From the NCBI GenBank assembly GCA_944358525.1, contig CALVRI010000006.1, positions 1 through 47,300 of the forward strand: a stretch of DNA of 47,300 bases. Reading direction: 5' to 3'. This document shows positions 8,385-16,034 of the stretch, in pieces. The stretch's first letter is position 1, and each line of letters opens with the position of its first letter. The notes beneath the pieces were generated by a model. That model saw nothing but the letters and a program-made list of their open reading frames with translations. It had not been told where the DNA came from and searched no databases. Source of the DNA: an uncultured Bacilli bacterium. GTDB lineage: Bacteria > Bacillota_I > Bacilli_A > RF39 > UBA660. The translations under genes and the position numbers were made by a program.

Positions 8385-9440
8385 ATGAATAATGTAGTGG
8401 CGTCAGCCAAAAAGTTTTTTAAAAACAAAAATGTGGTAACAGTTATTGGAGTTGTTGTGATTCTAATCTTGTTATATGTTGGTTATAGTACACAAATCAA
8501 CAATGCAGTACAACCAGTACAAGTTCCTGTTGCTACACAAACAATACAACCAAGAACAGAAATCACTGATGATATGGTGCAGTTGGTAGATATGCCCAAT
8601 ATTTCACTTAGTGATAATGTTATTAGGTCAAGAACACAAATAGTTGGTAAATATTCAAATGTAAATTCAGTAATTCCTGAGGGAAGTATGTTTTATACTG
8701 ATACAGTAATTTCTGAAGAAGAATTACCTGATGCGGCTTTTACAAAAGTTAAATCTGGTGAGGTTGTTTATAATTTTCCTGTAGATATGGAAAGTACTTA
8801 TGGTAATTCTATTTTTCCTGGTAATTATATTGACATTTATATGAAAGTTGGAGACGGAACTGATGAAAGAATAATGCTAGGAAAGTTAATTGAAAATGTT
8901 GAAGTGTTGGCTGTTAAGGATTCTTCTGGTAGAGCTGTATTTGAAAATACTAGTGAAGAGAGAACTCCTGCTATGTTAATATTTGGATTAAAGAGCAATT
9001 TATATACTATTTTAAAGAAAGCTTCATATATGGATGGCTTGGGTGTTGAACTTTATCCAGTACCACATGGTGGACAAGTTGATACTGAAGGTGCAACTCA
9101 AGTTTCTACTCAACAATTGGTAGATTATATCGATGCACATTCTGTTAATATTCCTGAACCAGAACCAACAACTGAAGAAGATCCATTAATACCAACAATT
9201 GAGGAAACTGGAGGAAATCCTAATACTGTTACAATAACTTTCCCTGATGGTTGTGATGGTACATATACTTGTACATATGTAAAAGATGGTGGAGATAGTC
9301 GAAGAGTAACTAAAAATACTCAAGATATTATTTATACTGCAAATGGTACTTTGACTGCAACAGTTCAGGAAGAAGATGGGACTGCTCATTCAATTACGAC
9401 TGATATACCAATGACTAATTCAACTACAACGGGGCAATAA
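8385..9440 (+). CDS. cpaB: CpaB/RcpC-like Flp pilus assembly protein (SAF domain)
   Basis: A 351-residue protein with a transmembrane helix at about residues 18-35 and a SAF domain from about 45 (VPVATQTIQPRTEITDDMVQ...). A second conserved block follows around 120-215, with a NIDIYMKV-like segment (actually NYIDIYMKV). This is the usual CpaB layout. CpaB proteins help Flp/Tad pili through the envelope. The C-terminus beyond residue 250 is a Pro/Glu/Thr-rich spacer followed by a short beta domain with a Cys pair (PDGCDGTYTC), which is not standard. Two bases separate its stop from the CpaF ATPase start, indicating translational coupling. Confidence 0.85.
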   Translation: MNNVVASAKKFFKNKNVVTVIGVVVILILLYVGYSTQINNAVQPVQVPVATQTIQPRTEITDDMVQLVDMPNISLSDNVIRSRTQIVGKYSNVNSVIPEGSMFYTDTVISEEELPDAAFTKVKSGEVVYNFPVDMESTYGNSIFPGNYIDIYMKVGDGTDERIMLGKLIENVEVLAVKDSSGRAVFENTSEERTPAMLIFGLKSNLYTILKKASYMDGLGVELYPVPHGGQVDTEGATQVSTQQLVDYIDAHSVNIPEPEPTTEEDPLIPTIEETGGNPNTVTITFPDGCDGTYTCTYVKDGGDSRRVTKNTQDIIYTANGTLTATVQEEDGTAHSITTDIPMTNSTTTGQ

Positions 9441-9442
9441 TA

Positions 9443-10801
9443 ATGAATAATATGTTTGACCAAATAGATTTCGGTCATTTGAAACCTTATTTGGAAGATG
9501 ATGATATTACTGATATTTCTTATGATAATGGTGGACAGATACATTTAAAGACTTTATCTAAAGGAATATTTAGAATCGAAAATCCTGCTATTAATAATGC
9601 ATTTATGGAAAAGCTAGCATTTCAATGTTCTAATGTTATGGGTAAGACTTTTAACATGGCACATCCTTTCTTGGATGCCGAGAGTGCAGAGTTACGTTTA
9701 GCTTTTATTCATGAATCTGTTGCACAAAACGGTATTGCTTGTGTTGTTCGTAAAACACCTGCTAAAATACGTTTGCAAAAAGAAAAAATAGTTGCGGATA
9801 AATATGTTGAATTAGATATTATTGATTTTCTAGAACAATGTGTATTAGGTCATTGTAATATGATTGTGTGTGGTGAGACTGGTTCTGGTAAGACTGAGTT
9901 AGTTAAGTATTTAGCATCTAAAATAGCTGATAATGAAAAAGTTATTACAATTGAAGATACTTTGGAACTTCATTTGGATAAGATTTTTCCGCATAGAGAT
10001 ATAGTTGCTTTAAAAACAAATAATATTGCTTCTTATACAGATATATTGGAAGCATGTATGAGACAAAATCCAAAATGGATTTTGCTTTCAGAGGTACGTA
10101 GTGCTGAGGCAGTACTTGCTGTACGTAACTCTATTTCATCTGGACATTATATTTTATCTACTATTCATGCCGATAAAGCTGCTTCTATTCCTAATCGTAT
10201 GTATAGTTTGCTTGAGACTAATCAGGATTTGGATCAGTTTATGAGTTCAATTTGTAGATATATTCAAATTGGTATATATGTTAGAGGATATCAAGATAAG
10301 GCTACCAAAAAATTTAGACGTGAAATAGCAGAGGTTACTGAATTTTATGTAACTAATGATACAAATGAGGCTCGTCATAATGTTATTTATCGTAAAGGAG
10401 CGGATGGAAAAGTCATTAGAAATAATCCGAGTCCTTATTTAATCGATTATCTTGAAGTACAAGGGGTATTTTTACCAAAAGAGCTTCAAAATATGGCTGG
10501 AGAGTCTTATGTTGATAGCAATTCAATGAAGGGTAATGCTGAAGTTCAAGTTGAAAAAAATTTGAAGTCAAATAATTCCACTAATTTAATGAATGATTTT
10601 ACCAATGGACAAGTAGTTCAAACAGAAAATTTACAGGATAATAATGTTTCACCTCAAGTTAATGTTAATAATGGAGTTACTTCAATTAATGATGTAGTTA
10701 GTAATTCTCAAGTTGATGTAAACACTAATCAGACAGTTAGTTCTGATGGTACGATACCTTCATCTACTGCAGAAAATAAAACAGAAAATTTATTTGAATA
10801 A
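9443..10801 (+). CDS. cpaF: CpaF/TadA-type secretion ATPase
   Basis: A 452-residue cytoplasmic motor for Flp/Tad pilus assembly, of the type II/IV secretion ATPase superfamily. The Walker A is GETGSGKT (144-151). The Asp/Glu box is IEDTLELH (170-177), the Walker B region is ILLSEVRSAEA (213-223), and the His box is STIHADKA (239-246). The N-terminal part (residues 1-130) is the usual CpaF N-domain in short form. Residues after about 355 form a long Asn/Ser/Val/Gln-rich tail without predicted structure, which is unusual for CpaF. It is followed by TadB and TadC homologues, so the motor and platform are complete. Confidence 0.92.
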   Translation: MNNMFDQIDFGHLKPYLEDDDITDISYDNGGQIHLKTLSKGIFRIENPAINNAFMEKLAFQCSNVMGKTFNMAHPFLDAESAELRLAFIHESVAQNGIACVVRKTPAKIRLQKEKIVADKYVELDIIDFLEQCVLGHCNMIVCGETGSGKTELVKYLASKIADNEKVITIEDTLELHLDKIFPHRDIVALKTNNIASYTDILEACMRQNPKWILLSEVRSAEAVLAVRNSISSGHYILSTIHADKAASIPNRMYSLLETNQDLDQFMSSICRYIQIGIYVRGYQDKATKKFRREIAEVTEFYVTNDTNEARHNVIYRKGADGKVIRNNPSPYLIDYLEVQGVFLPKELQNMAGESYVDSNSMKGNAEVQVEKNLKSNNSTNLMNDFTNGQVVQTENLQDNNVSPQVNVNNGVTSINDVVSNSQVDVNTNQTVSSDGTIPSSTAENKTENLFE

Positions 10802-10814
10802 AGGAGGGGAAGCT

Positions 10815-11720
10815 ATGACATTTATAATATTTTTAATTGTTTTGGCAATTGCAATATTTGTTATTTTATATCGAAATAATAGTAATAGTAACAATGTTTA
10901 TAAGTTTATAAATAAGAAAATTGGTGTAATTTATGATAAATATGCTCCTTATTCATTTAAAGTAGTTAGAGAAAAGGTTAAGGAGCTTGGTCAAGAATAT
11001 ACTCCAAAACAGTATGCTATTCAAGTTGTAGTATTTGCGGTGAGTGCGGCTGTAGTTACATATTTATATTTCTATAATATTGTAGTTTCACTTATTTATG
11101 CTGCCTTGGCTGTATTAGTTATTCCTTATTTAACTTATTTAAGGTGTAAAAGACTTTATAGTGAATTTATATTTGAACAAATTCAAGTTTATACAACAAA
11201 TACAATAATGGAATTTGCAACTACACAATCTTTTGTTAAAGCATTAGAAGGAGTATATGCTTCAAATGTGCTTGAAGATCCCGTTAAGTCTGATGTTAAA
11301 ATGATGATTGACATGGCTTATGAAAATGGTACTATTGATCAATCACTTAATTATATGAATTCAAAATATGACTTTTATATAGTAAGAAATATGCATCAAT
11401 TGTTTTTACAAATTACAAATGAAGGTGCTAGAGATTCTGGAGAATCTTTAGAAAATATGAGCCAGGATATAGATATGCTTGTTGAAGGTGTTTATCGTGA
11501 TAGAATTGATAGAGCCACATTTCACAAGAAGTTTTTGCAATTTGGTATTATACTTTATTTAATGGTCATGCTTGTTCAATTTATGCTTGGTATGGAAACT
11601 TATAATCAAATGCTTGGAGATTGGTGGGTTCAAGTGTTGTTACATGGTATTATTTGGCTAAATACATTCTTTCTACTTTCTGGTGAAAAATATTATAATG
11701 AAGATGTGGGGGCGGAATAA
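10815..11720 (+). CDS. tadB: TadB-like inner-membrane platform protein (T2SS F family)
   Basis: The ATG at 10815 directly follows aaggagggga and gives 301 residues; an upstream in-frame start inside cpaF has no ribosome binding site. It starts with a transmembrane helix (about residues 2-20) and has paired helices around 70-110. The cytoplasmic GspF-type domain carries the pattern FATTQSFVKALEGVY, and two C-terminal helices follow. TadB and TadC form the membrane platform on which CpaF acts. The stop codon is directly adjacent to the ATG of tadC (11721). Confidence 0.85.
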   Translation: MTFIIFLIVLAIAIFVILYRNNSNSNNVYKFINKKIGVIYDKYAPYSFKVVREKVKELGQEYTPKQYAIQVVVFAVSAAVVTYLYFYNIVVSLIYAALAVLVIPYLTYLRCKRLYSEFIFEQIQVYTTNTIMEFATTQSFVKALEGVYASNVLEDPVKSDVKMMIDMAYENGTIDQSLNYMNSKYDFYIVRNMHQLFLQITNEGARDSGESLENMSQDIDMLVEGVYRDRIDRATFHKKFLQFGIILYLMVMLVQFMLGMETYNQMLGDWWVQVLLHGIIWLNTFFLLSGEKYYNEDVGAE

Positions 11721-12515
11721 ATGGGTATAGGTTTAACGTTTATAATTATTGCAGTTATTGTGATATTTTTGCTTGAATACAACAACCATTTCAGCTCTAA
11801 TAAATTTATTAAAGAAACTGCGCCATATTTTAGAACTATGATGGAATCTGATTATGAATTTTTACTTAAGGTAAGATATGGTGGAGATGTTGATGTAAAC
11901 AAAATGTATGGATTAAGGGTTCGTAATGGAATTATTGGAATTATATTTTGTTTGTTTATATTTATGGATCAGCTTTCATTTGCTTATGTTTTACTTTCTT
12001 TATTGATTGGCTTTGCTTTATTTAAGTTGCCTTATATGCAGTTAAGTAGTTATTATAAGCAAAATTTGCATAAAATTAATTTAATGCTTCCATACTATTT
12101 AAAGGGACTAGAAATTTTAATTCAACATTATACAGTCCCGGTAGCACTTGCAAGATCAATTGAAACAGCACCAGAGATCTTTAAACCTGGTTTGCAAAAA
12201 TTGGTAGCTAAAATTGATGCGGGTGATTCTTCTGTACAACCTTATATGGATTTCGCTAGTGAATATCCAGTTCGTGATTCAATGAGAATGATGAGACTTT
12301 TGTATCGTTTAGGACTTGGTAGTCAAGAAAATAAACAAGAACAATTACTTATGTTTTCACGTACAATTTCTTCTTTACAAAATAAAGCTCGTGAACAAAA
12401 ATATAAAGAACGTCTAGAAAAGATGGAAAACAAGACAATGATGATGTTATTTTGTACAGGAGGAGGAATTTTAGGTTTTCTACTTTTGTCAATGATGATG
12501 ATGATGAATTATTAA
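11721..12515 (+). CDS. tadC: TadC-like inner-membrane platform protein (T2SS F family)
   Basis: A 264-residue partner of TadB. It has one N-terminal helix, a helix pair around residues 75-105, and the GspF cytoplasmic domain (LPYYLKGLEILIQHYTVPVA, then SIETAPEIFKPGLQKLV). A C-terminal helix ends in a run of Met. It is translated directly after tadB with no spacing; the ribosome binding site ggggcgg lies in the tadB end. A repeated atg run near the stop (12491-12505) gives the MMMMM end. Confidence 0.85.
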   Translation: MGIGLTFIIIAVIVIFLLEYNNHFSSNKFIKETAPYFRTMMESDYEFLLKVRYGGDVDVNKMYGLRVRNGIIGIIFCLFIFMDQLSFAYVLLSLLIGFALFKLPYMQLSSYYKQNLHKINLMLPYYLKGLEILIQHYTVPVALARSIETAPEIFKPGLQKLVAKIDAGDSSVQPYMDFASEYPVRDSMRMMRLLYRLGLGSQENKQEQLLMFSRTISSLQNKAREQKYKERLEKMENKTMMMLFCTGGGILGFLLLSMMMMMNY

Positions 12516-12538
12516 GTGTAGTAAAATATTTTAAACTA

Positions 12539-12547
12539 TGTTATAAT
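12539..12547 (+). promoter_or_regulatory. Extended -10 promoter of the small pilin gene
   Basis: TGTTATAAT is an extended -10 (TGn plus TATAAT). It lies in the 59-bp gap after tadC and 28 bases before the 77-aa pilin-like gene. With the terminator at 12821-12842 it makes a separate short transcript. Confidence 0.6.
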
Positions 12548-12574
12548 TAAAAATAGGAGGGTAGGTGATTAGTT

Positions 12575-12808
12575 ATGAAGGAAGCAGCTGGTGAGGCTAA
12601 CTTAACTGTTGTAGCTATTATTTTGATTGGTGTTGTTGTTGCTGTTGTTACTCCACTTGTTACAAGCTTAATGAGTAGTTCTGCTGAAAAAGCTTGTTGC
12701 TCAGATGCTGGTGGAATTTGGAGAAATGGAAGTTGTCAAGCTGGTAGTAGTGCATATGATGCATCTGGTTATCGTGATTGTGTTAATGAGGCTACAGCAA
12801 ATCAATAA
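12575..12808 (+). CDS. Small Flp-like major pilin candidate (77 aa)
   Basis: A 77-residue protein beginning MKEAAGEANLTVVAIILIGV, with a single strongly hydrophobic helix (residues 10-33). A short outer domain carries three closely spaced Cys (ACCSDAGGIW...GSC) and one more near the end (RDCVNE). Size and layout fit a Flp-type pilin placed after tadC, though the usual G/xxxxE cleavage motif is not clear; GE at residues 6-7 is the only candidate site. It has its own promoter and its own terminator, and a very strong ribosome binding site (aggagggtaggtgat). That fits a highly expressed structural subunit. The function is inferred. Confidence 0.65.
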   Translation: MKEAAGEANLTVVAIILIGVVVAVVTPLVTSLMSSSAEKACCSDAGGIWRNGSCQAGSSAYDASGYRDCVNEATANQ

Positions 12809-12820
12809 GATTTAAATATG

Positions 12821-12842
12821 CTTGCTTTAGAGCAAGTTTTTA
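12821..12842 (+). terminator. Intrinsic terminator after the pilin gene
   Basis: cttgct (12821-12826), loop ttag, agcaag (12831-12836), then a T run. It is a clear short hairpin that would end or attenuate the pilin transcript, with some read-through expected into the following genes. Confidence 0.8.
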
Positions 12843-12866
12843 TTGGATATTAAGGTGGTGATTTAA

Positions 12867-13364
12867 ATGCGTGAAAGTATTGGTAGTGTATTTTTATACA
12901 ATATAATTATTTTATTTGTAATTATAGTTTTTGGTTTACTTTCGGCTACTATAAGTTACTATAAAGCATTTAAAGTTAACGAAAGAATACTTTATTCTTT
13001 GGATAAATTTGAGGGATATAATCAATTTTCTGAGGCAGAAATAGAGGATTATTTGGTGAGTATTGGTTATACTTATAGTCCTACTGGTCAAGATGCTTGT
13101 CCTGAGGAGAAAGATGGCGGAACTTTAATTCGCTCTAATAGTGCTAAACATTTATATTGTGTTTATTATTTTTCGGATGATAGAGGTAGTAATGAGAAAG
13201 ATAGACTTAATGGTGATGATGAACCAATTTACTATAATTATGCGTTAACTAGTTATATTTATGTAGATTTACCAATTGTTGGTGCATTTAAATTACCTGT
13301 TTATACTAAAGGCGAGAGGATATATAATTTCAGTGATAGTCAAGAACAGGGGGCGATAATATGA
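12867..13364 (+). CDS. Minor pilin-like protein A (165 aa)
   Basis: Starts MRESIGSVFLYNIIILFVII, a single N-terminal helix (about residues 8-30), followed by YYKAFKVNERI and a beta-rich outer domain with two Cys (DACPEE and LYCVYYF). It is a paralogue of the next gene. Both share the [SY][YS]KAFKV segment after the helix, a CVYxF strand, and a late strand of the form D[LV]PI. The layout resembles TadE/TadF minor pilins. Its TGA stop overlaps the next ATG (ATGA), so the two are coupled. Confidence 0.6.
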   Translation: MRESIGSVFLYNIIILFVIIVFGLLSATISYYKAFKVNERILYSLDKFEGYNQFSEAEIEDYLVSIGYTYSPTGQDACPEEKDGGTLIRSNSAKHLYCVYYFSDDRGSNEKDRLNGDDEPIYYNYALTSYIYVDLPIVGAFKLPVYTKGERIYNFSDSQEQGAII

Positions 13365-13846
13365 AAGAGGCAATTGCTAATGCGGGCATTTATAACTTGG
13401 TAATTATATTTGTTATAATTTTGCTTGCTTTCTTTATAGGTTCCCTTTCTTATTCAAAAGCTTTTAAAGTTAAAAATAAGATAATTGAAGAAATTGAAAA
13501 GGATCAAGGATATACAACTGGTATTAATGATTCTACTGAGGATAGAGTAGAAGAGTGGATTTCAAGTATTGGTTATAGAATTAATACAGGAAATACTAGA
13601 AATACCGAAAATTGTCCTACAGTAACTGGTAATGGTGGTGAAACGGGAAAACTTGTAAATACTGATGGTGATTATCAGTATTGTGTTTATGAGTTTGATA
13701 CATGTACTGCTGGTTCTGATAAAGCAAAATGTGGTAAATATTATCGTGTTACAGCTTATATGTATTTTGATGTACCAATTTTAAGTGGGTTGCTTAAATT
13801 ACCTGTAAGTGGTGAGACTATGATATTTAATGAGATAGATAGTTAA
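13361..13846 (+). CDS. Minor pilin-like protein B (161 aa)
   Basis: A 161-residue paralogue of the preceding protein. It has N-terminal MKEAIANAGIYNLVIIFVII, one helix, then SYSKAFKVKNKI. The outer domain has an extra Cys pair (DTCTAGSDKAKC) besides the shared NCPT and YCVYEF cysteines. Both end with a D[LV]PI segment followed by a K-L-P-V strand. Probably a minor pilin or pseudopilin of the Tad-like machine, possibly forming a dimer with its neighbour. Start codon overlap of 4 bases with the upstream gene suggests equal expression. Confidence 0.6.
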   Translation: MKEAIANAGIYNLVIIFVIILLAFFIGSLSYSKAFKVKNKIIEEIEKDQGYTTGINDSTEDRVEEWISSIGYRINTGNTRNTENCPTVTGNGGETGKLVNTDGDYQYCVYEFDTCTAGSDKAKCGKYYRVTAYMYFDVPILSGLLKLPVSGETMIFNEIDS

Positions 13847-13861
13847 GGAGGCGAAGGATAA

Positions 13862-14872
13862 GTGAATGTAATAGTTGCTAACAAATATCGTGATGCATTA
13901 GCTGGTTTAGATATTGAAGTTATAAAAAAACTAGAAGGAGAATATACTGTTGATGAGATTATTGGGACATTTGAGAATTTCTTCTTTAATAAAATGATTT
14001 TAGATGTTACAGCTTTAAAAGATTATAAAAATATTAAAACTTTACAAAAGTTGTCTTTGTCGCTTGATGTAGATAAAGTTATTTTACTGTTAGATGGTTC
14101 ACCTGAAACTTCAGATCCTGAATATTTATCTGATTTAATTTCGATGAGAATATATAATTTTACTATGAATGTTGAAGGTGTAAAATGGCTTTATGAACAT
14201 CCAAATAGTTATCGTGATGTTGCTCAATATCATCAATTAGATACAACTCATGGAGCATCTTATAATAATGCAGTACCATCTTCTAGTCCTTATCAAGAGT
14301 TTAAAAAGAATACAATTATTTGTTTTAAAGATATTACACCTGGAGCAGGCTCAACAACTTTAACATATATTGCAAAAAAACAATTAGCCCGTAATTATGA
14401 TGTTGTGGCTATTGAGGTGGATAAACACGATTTTATGTATTTTGATGAAGACAAGATGTATAGTGTGTCTAGTAATGGGCTTGGTAATACTATATCTAAG
14501 TATAGTAATTCGGATGTTATTTTAATTGATGCGAATAGTAGTTCTGTAGCTGAGGGGTTTGCTAGTGAAACAATTTATTTGTTAGAACCTTCTAAGATTC
14601 AACTTAACAAGTTATTGGCACGTGATCCGAACGTCTTAGAACGTAGTAAAAATAAGAAAATTGTATTAAATCAATGTATGCTTAGTGATCAAGATGTTTC
14701 TGATTTTGAGTATGAAACTGGTTTAAGTGTGTTTTATAAAATTCCACCACTTAATGATCAAAGTTCTAATAATGCTGATTTAGATAAATTTTTGGTTAAA
14801 TTAGGATTTTATAAACAAGATGTTTCTGGTGGTGAAAGTAATAAAAAAGGATTTATGGGGTTATTTAAATAA
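13862..14872 (+). CDS. CpaE/TadZ-like ParA-superfamily protein with degenerate P-loop
   Basis: GTG start after aaggaggcgaagg; 336 residues. The N-terminal 110 residues look like a receiver-type fold (strands at VDKVILLLD). From residue 150 comes a MinD/ParA-like domain: IICFKDITPGAGSTTLTYIA stands where the deviant Walker A (KGGxGKT) should be, but the P-loop Lys is missing (GAGSTT, Ser164 in its place). Later strands VVAIEVD and DVILIDA match the MinD layout. CpaE/TadZ proteins place the Tad machine at the cell pole; some members are poor ATPases. It is the last gene before a gap with a transposon relic. Confidence 0.7.
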   Translation: MNVIVANKYRDALAGLDIEVIKKLEGEYTVDEIIGTFENFFFNKMILDVTALKDYKNIKTLQKLSLSLDVDKVILLLDGSPETSDPEYLSDLISMRIYNFTMNVEGVKWLYEHPNSYRDVAQYHQLDTTHGASYNNAVPSSSPYQEFKKNTIICFKDITPGAGSTTLTYIAKKQLARNYDVVAIEVDKHDFMYFDEDKMYSVSSNGLGNTISKYSNSDVILIDANSSSVAEGFASETIYLLEPSKIQLNKLLARDPNVLERSKNKKIVLNQCMLSDQDVSDFEYETGLSVFYKIPPLNDQSSNNADLDKFLVKLGFYKQDVSGGESNKKGFMGLFK

Positions 14873-14890
14873 TCTCTTTTTTATATACTA

Positions 14891-15058
14891 GGAATTTGCT
14901 TTGTAAAAGGTAAAGATTTGAAGTTGAGAAAATGGAAATTCCTAGTGTGTTATACAAAGAGTAAACGAGATTATAATGCCGCAATTAATATAATGTTTAA
15001 AGGCTTAGAAAAAGTATGTATTATATTTGAAACGATCTATCTAATCAGTAAATTTTGA
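14891..15058 (+). pseudogene. Decayed C-terminal fragment of an IS605-type TnpB
   Basis: One plus-strand frame from 14891 to a TGA at 15056-15058 reads ...KDLKLRKWKFLVCYT, then KSKRDYNAAINIMFKGLEK. This aligns by eye with the end of TnpB/OrfB (RKWxCpxCGxxHDRDxNAAxNI). The first zinc Cys has become Phe, the CG has become CY, and HD has become SK; there is no start and no upstream domain. It is therefore a relic of an IS200/IS605 insertion between the Tad half and the type IV half of the block. The rest of the 274-bp gap holds only a promoter. Confidence 0.75.
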
Positions 15059-15088
15059 CATTTTGTTCTAAAGTAGTTATGTATTCTA

Positions 15089-15117
15089 TTGACAAAAATG
15101 GTAATTAAAGGTATATT
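15089..15117 (+). promoter_or_regulatory. Sigma-A promoter upstream of the VirB2-like genes
   Basis: TTGACA (15089-15094), 17-bp spacer, TATATT (15112-15117): the best match to the vegetative consensus in the region. It lies 30 bases before the first VirB2-like gene and should start a strong separate transcript for the two small subunits, which ends at 15922-15948. Confidence 0.75.
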
Positions 15118-15146
15118 TATAGTATAAGTTTAGAGGAGGTTAAATT

Positions 15147-15509
15147 ATGAATTTAGTTAACGTTTTGGATTATTGTACTGGTATTTTTGAAAATGGGCAA
15201 GGTATTCCAGATGGAATAGGAAATGTTGTTCATTTAATTATAATAGCTATTCAAGTGGTTGTACCAATATTACTTATTATTTGGGGTATGATTGATTTTG
15301 CTAAGGCTATTATTGGACAAGATGAAGACAAAATTAAAGCTGGGCAAAAGACTTTTATAAAAAGATTAATTGCTGCGGTTGTCGTATTCTTAATTGTTAC
15401 CATCGTTCAACTTGCTATTAATTTAGCTGTAAGTGTTTCTGAGTCTGGAGACGGAAATGAAGCTCAAACAGCTTGGAATTGTGCTTATGAGTTGATTAGC
15501 GGTAAATAA
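15147..15509 (+). CDS. VirB2/TrbC-like pilin subunit 1 (120 aa)
   Basis: 120 residues with two hydrophobic helices (about 28-52 and 75-96) joined by a short charged loop (GQDEDKIKAGQKTFIKR). This is the VirB2/TrbC pattern in which the loop is cytoplasmic and both ends lie outside. A Cys precedes the first helix (DYCTG) and another follows the second (WNCAYE), a pair that recurs in three paralogues. No cleaved signal peptide is seen. In type IV systems such proteins build the pilus or line the channel. Strong promoter and ribosome binding site (agaggagg) suit a structural subunit. Confidence 0.75.
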   Translation: MNLVNVLDYCTGIFENGQGIPDGIGNVVHLIIIAIQVVVPILLIIWGMIDFAKAIIGQDEDKIKAGQKTFIKRLIAAVVVFLIVTIVQLAINLAVSVSESGDGNEAQTAWNCAYELISGK

Positions 15510-15529
15510 ATAGAAAGTGGGAATCGGAT

Positions 15530-15922
15530 ATGAATTTATTTTATGTGTTAGATGCTGCTGACTCAACATTATGTGAAGGTATTTTAGTACCAAATGTTTT
15601 GTTTAATGTAGTGTCAACAATTATTACAGGTATTAAAATTGTAGTTCCAATATTACTTATTATTTGGGGTATGCTTGATTTTGCTAAATCTGTAGTTGCT
15701 AAAAAAGAAGAAGATATAAAAAAATATCAAAAAGCATTCGTATCACGTCTTATTTCTGCTTTAGTTGTATTTTTGATTATATTTATTGTTCAACTTGCTG
15801 TTAATTTAATTTCAGGTGTTGAAGATAGTACTAATCCAGATGGTACTACTGTTAGCGATATTTGGAGCTGTAGCAAGAAATTTATTAATGGTGTTGATAC
15901 AAATAATGAAACAAGTGAATAG
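15530..15922 (+). CDS. VirB2/TrbC-like pilin subunit 2 (130 aa)
   Basis: A paralogue of the preceding gene. Both share VPILLIIWGM[IL]DFAK, a charged loop (KKEEDIKKYQKAFVSR), then a second helix ending in IVQLAVNLI. It again has one Cys before the first helix (STLCEG) and one after the second (IWSCSK). The product ends with a short hydrophilic tail. The ribosome binding site (gaaagtggga) is weaker than that of subunit 1, so it may be made in smaller amounts from the same transcript. It is followed by a terminator. Confidence 0.75.
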   Translation: MNLFYVLDAADSTLCEGILVPNVLFNVVSTIITGIKIVVPILLIIWGMLDFAKSVVAKKEEDIKKYQKAFVSRLISALVVFLIIFIVQLAVNLISGVEDSTNPDGTTVSDIWSCSKKFINGVDTNNETSE

Positions 15923-15948
15923 AGTTATCGTTAGATAATTCTTTTTTT
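15922..15948 (+). terminator. Intrinsic terminator after the two VirB2-like genes
   Basis: gagttatc (15922-15929) pairs with gataattc (15934-15941; one G-T pair) across the loop gtta, followed by seven T. It begins at the last base of the stop codon. Confidence 0.7.
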
Positions 15949-15979
15949 CTGCAAATGTAAAGTTTTATATGTAAAATAT

Positions 15980-16007
15980 TTGTTGGTTAGATAATTTATG
16001 ATATAAT
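15980..16007 (+). promoter_or_regulatory. Promoter of large pilin-fusion gene 1
   Basis: TTGTTG (15980-15985), 16-bp spacer, TATAAT (16002-16007) with an extended TGA. The surrounding sequence (taaaatattt ... aatttatgatataatg) recurs upstream of the next paralogue, so the promoter was duplicated along with the gene. Confidence 0.6.
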
Positions 16008-16034
16008 GATTATAGTTTGAAAGTTAGGGATAAT

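Noticed and set aside
14961-15146. Small RNA (reRNA/omega RNA) downstream of the TnpB relic
   Set aside because: The fragment is decayed and followed by an ordinary promoter and gene leader; no conserved right-end structure could be identified by eye.
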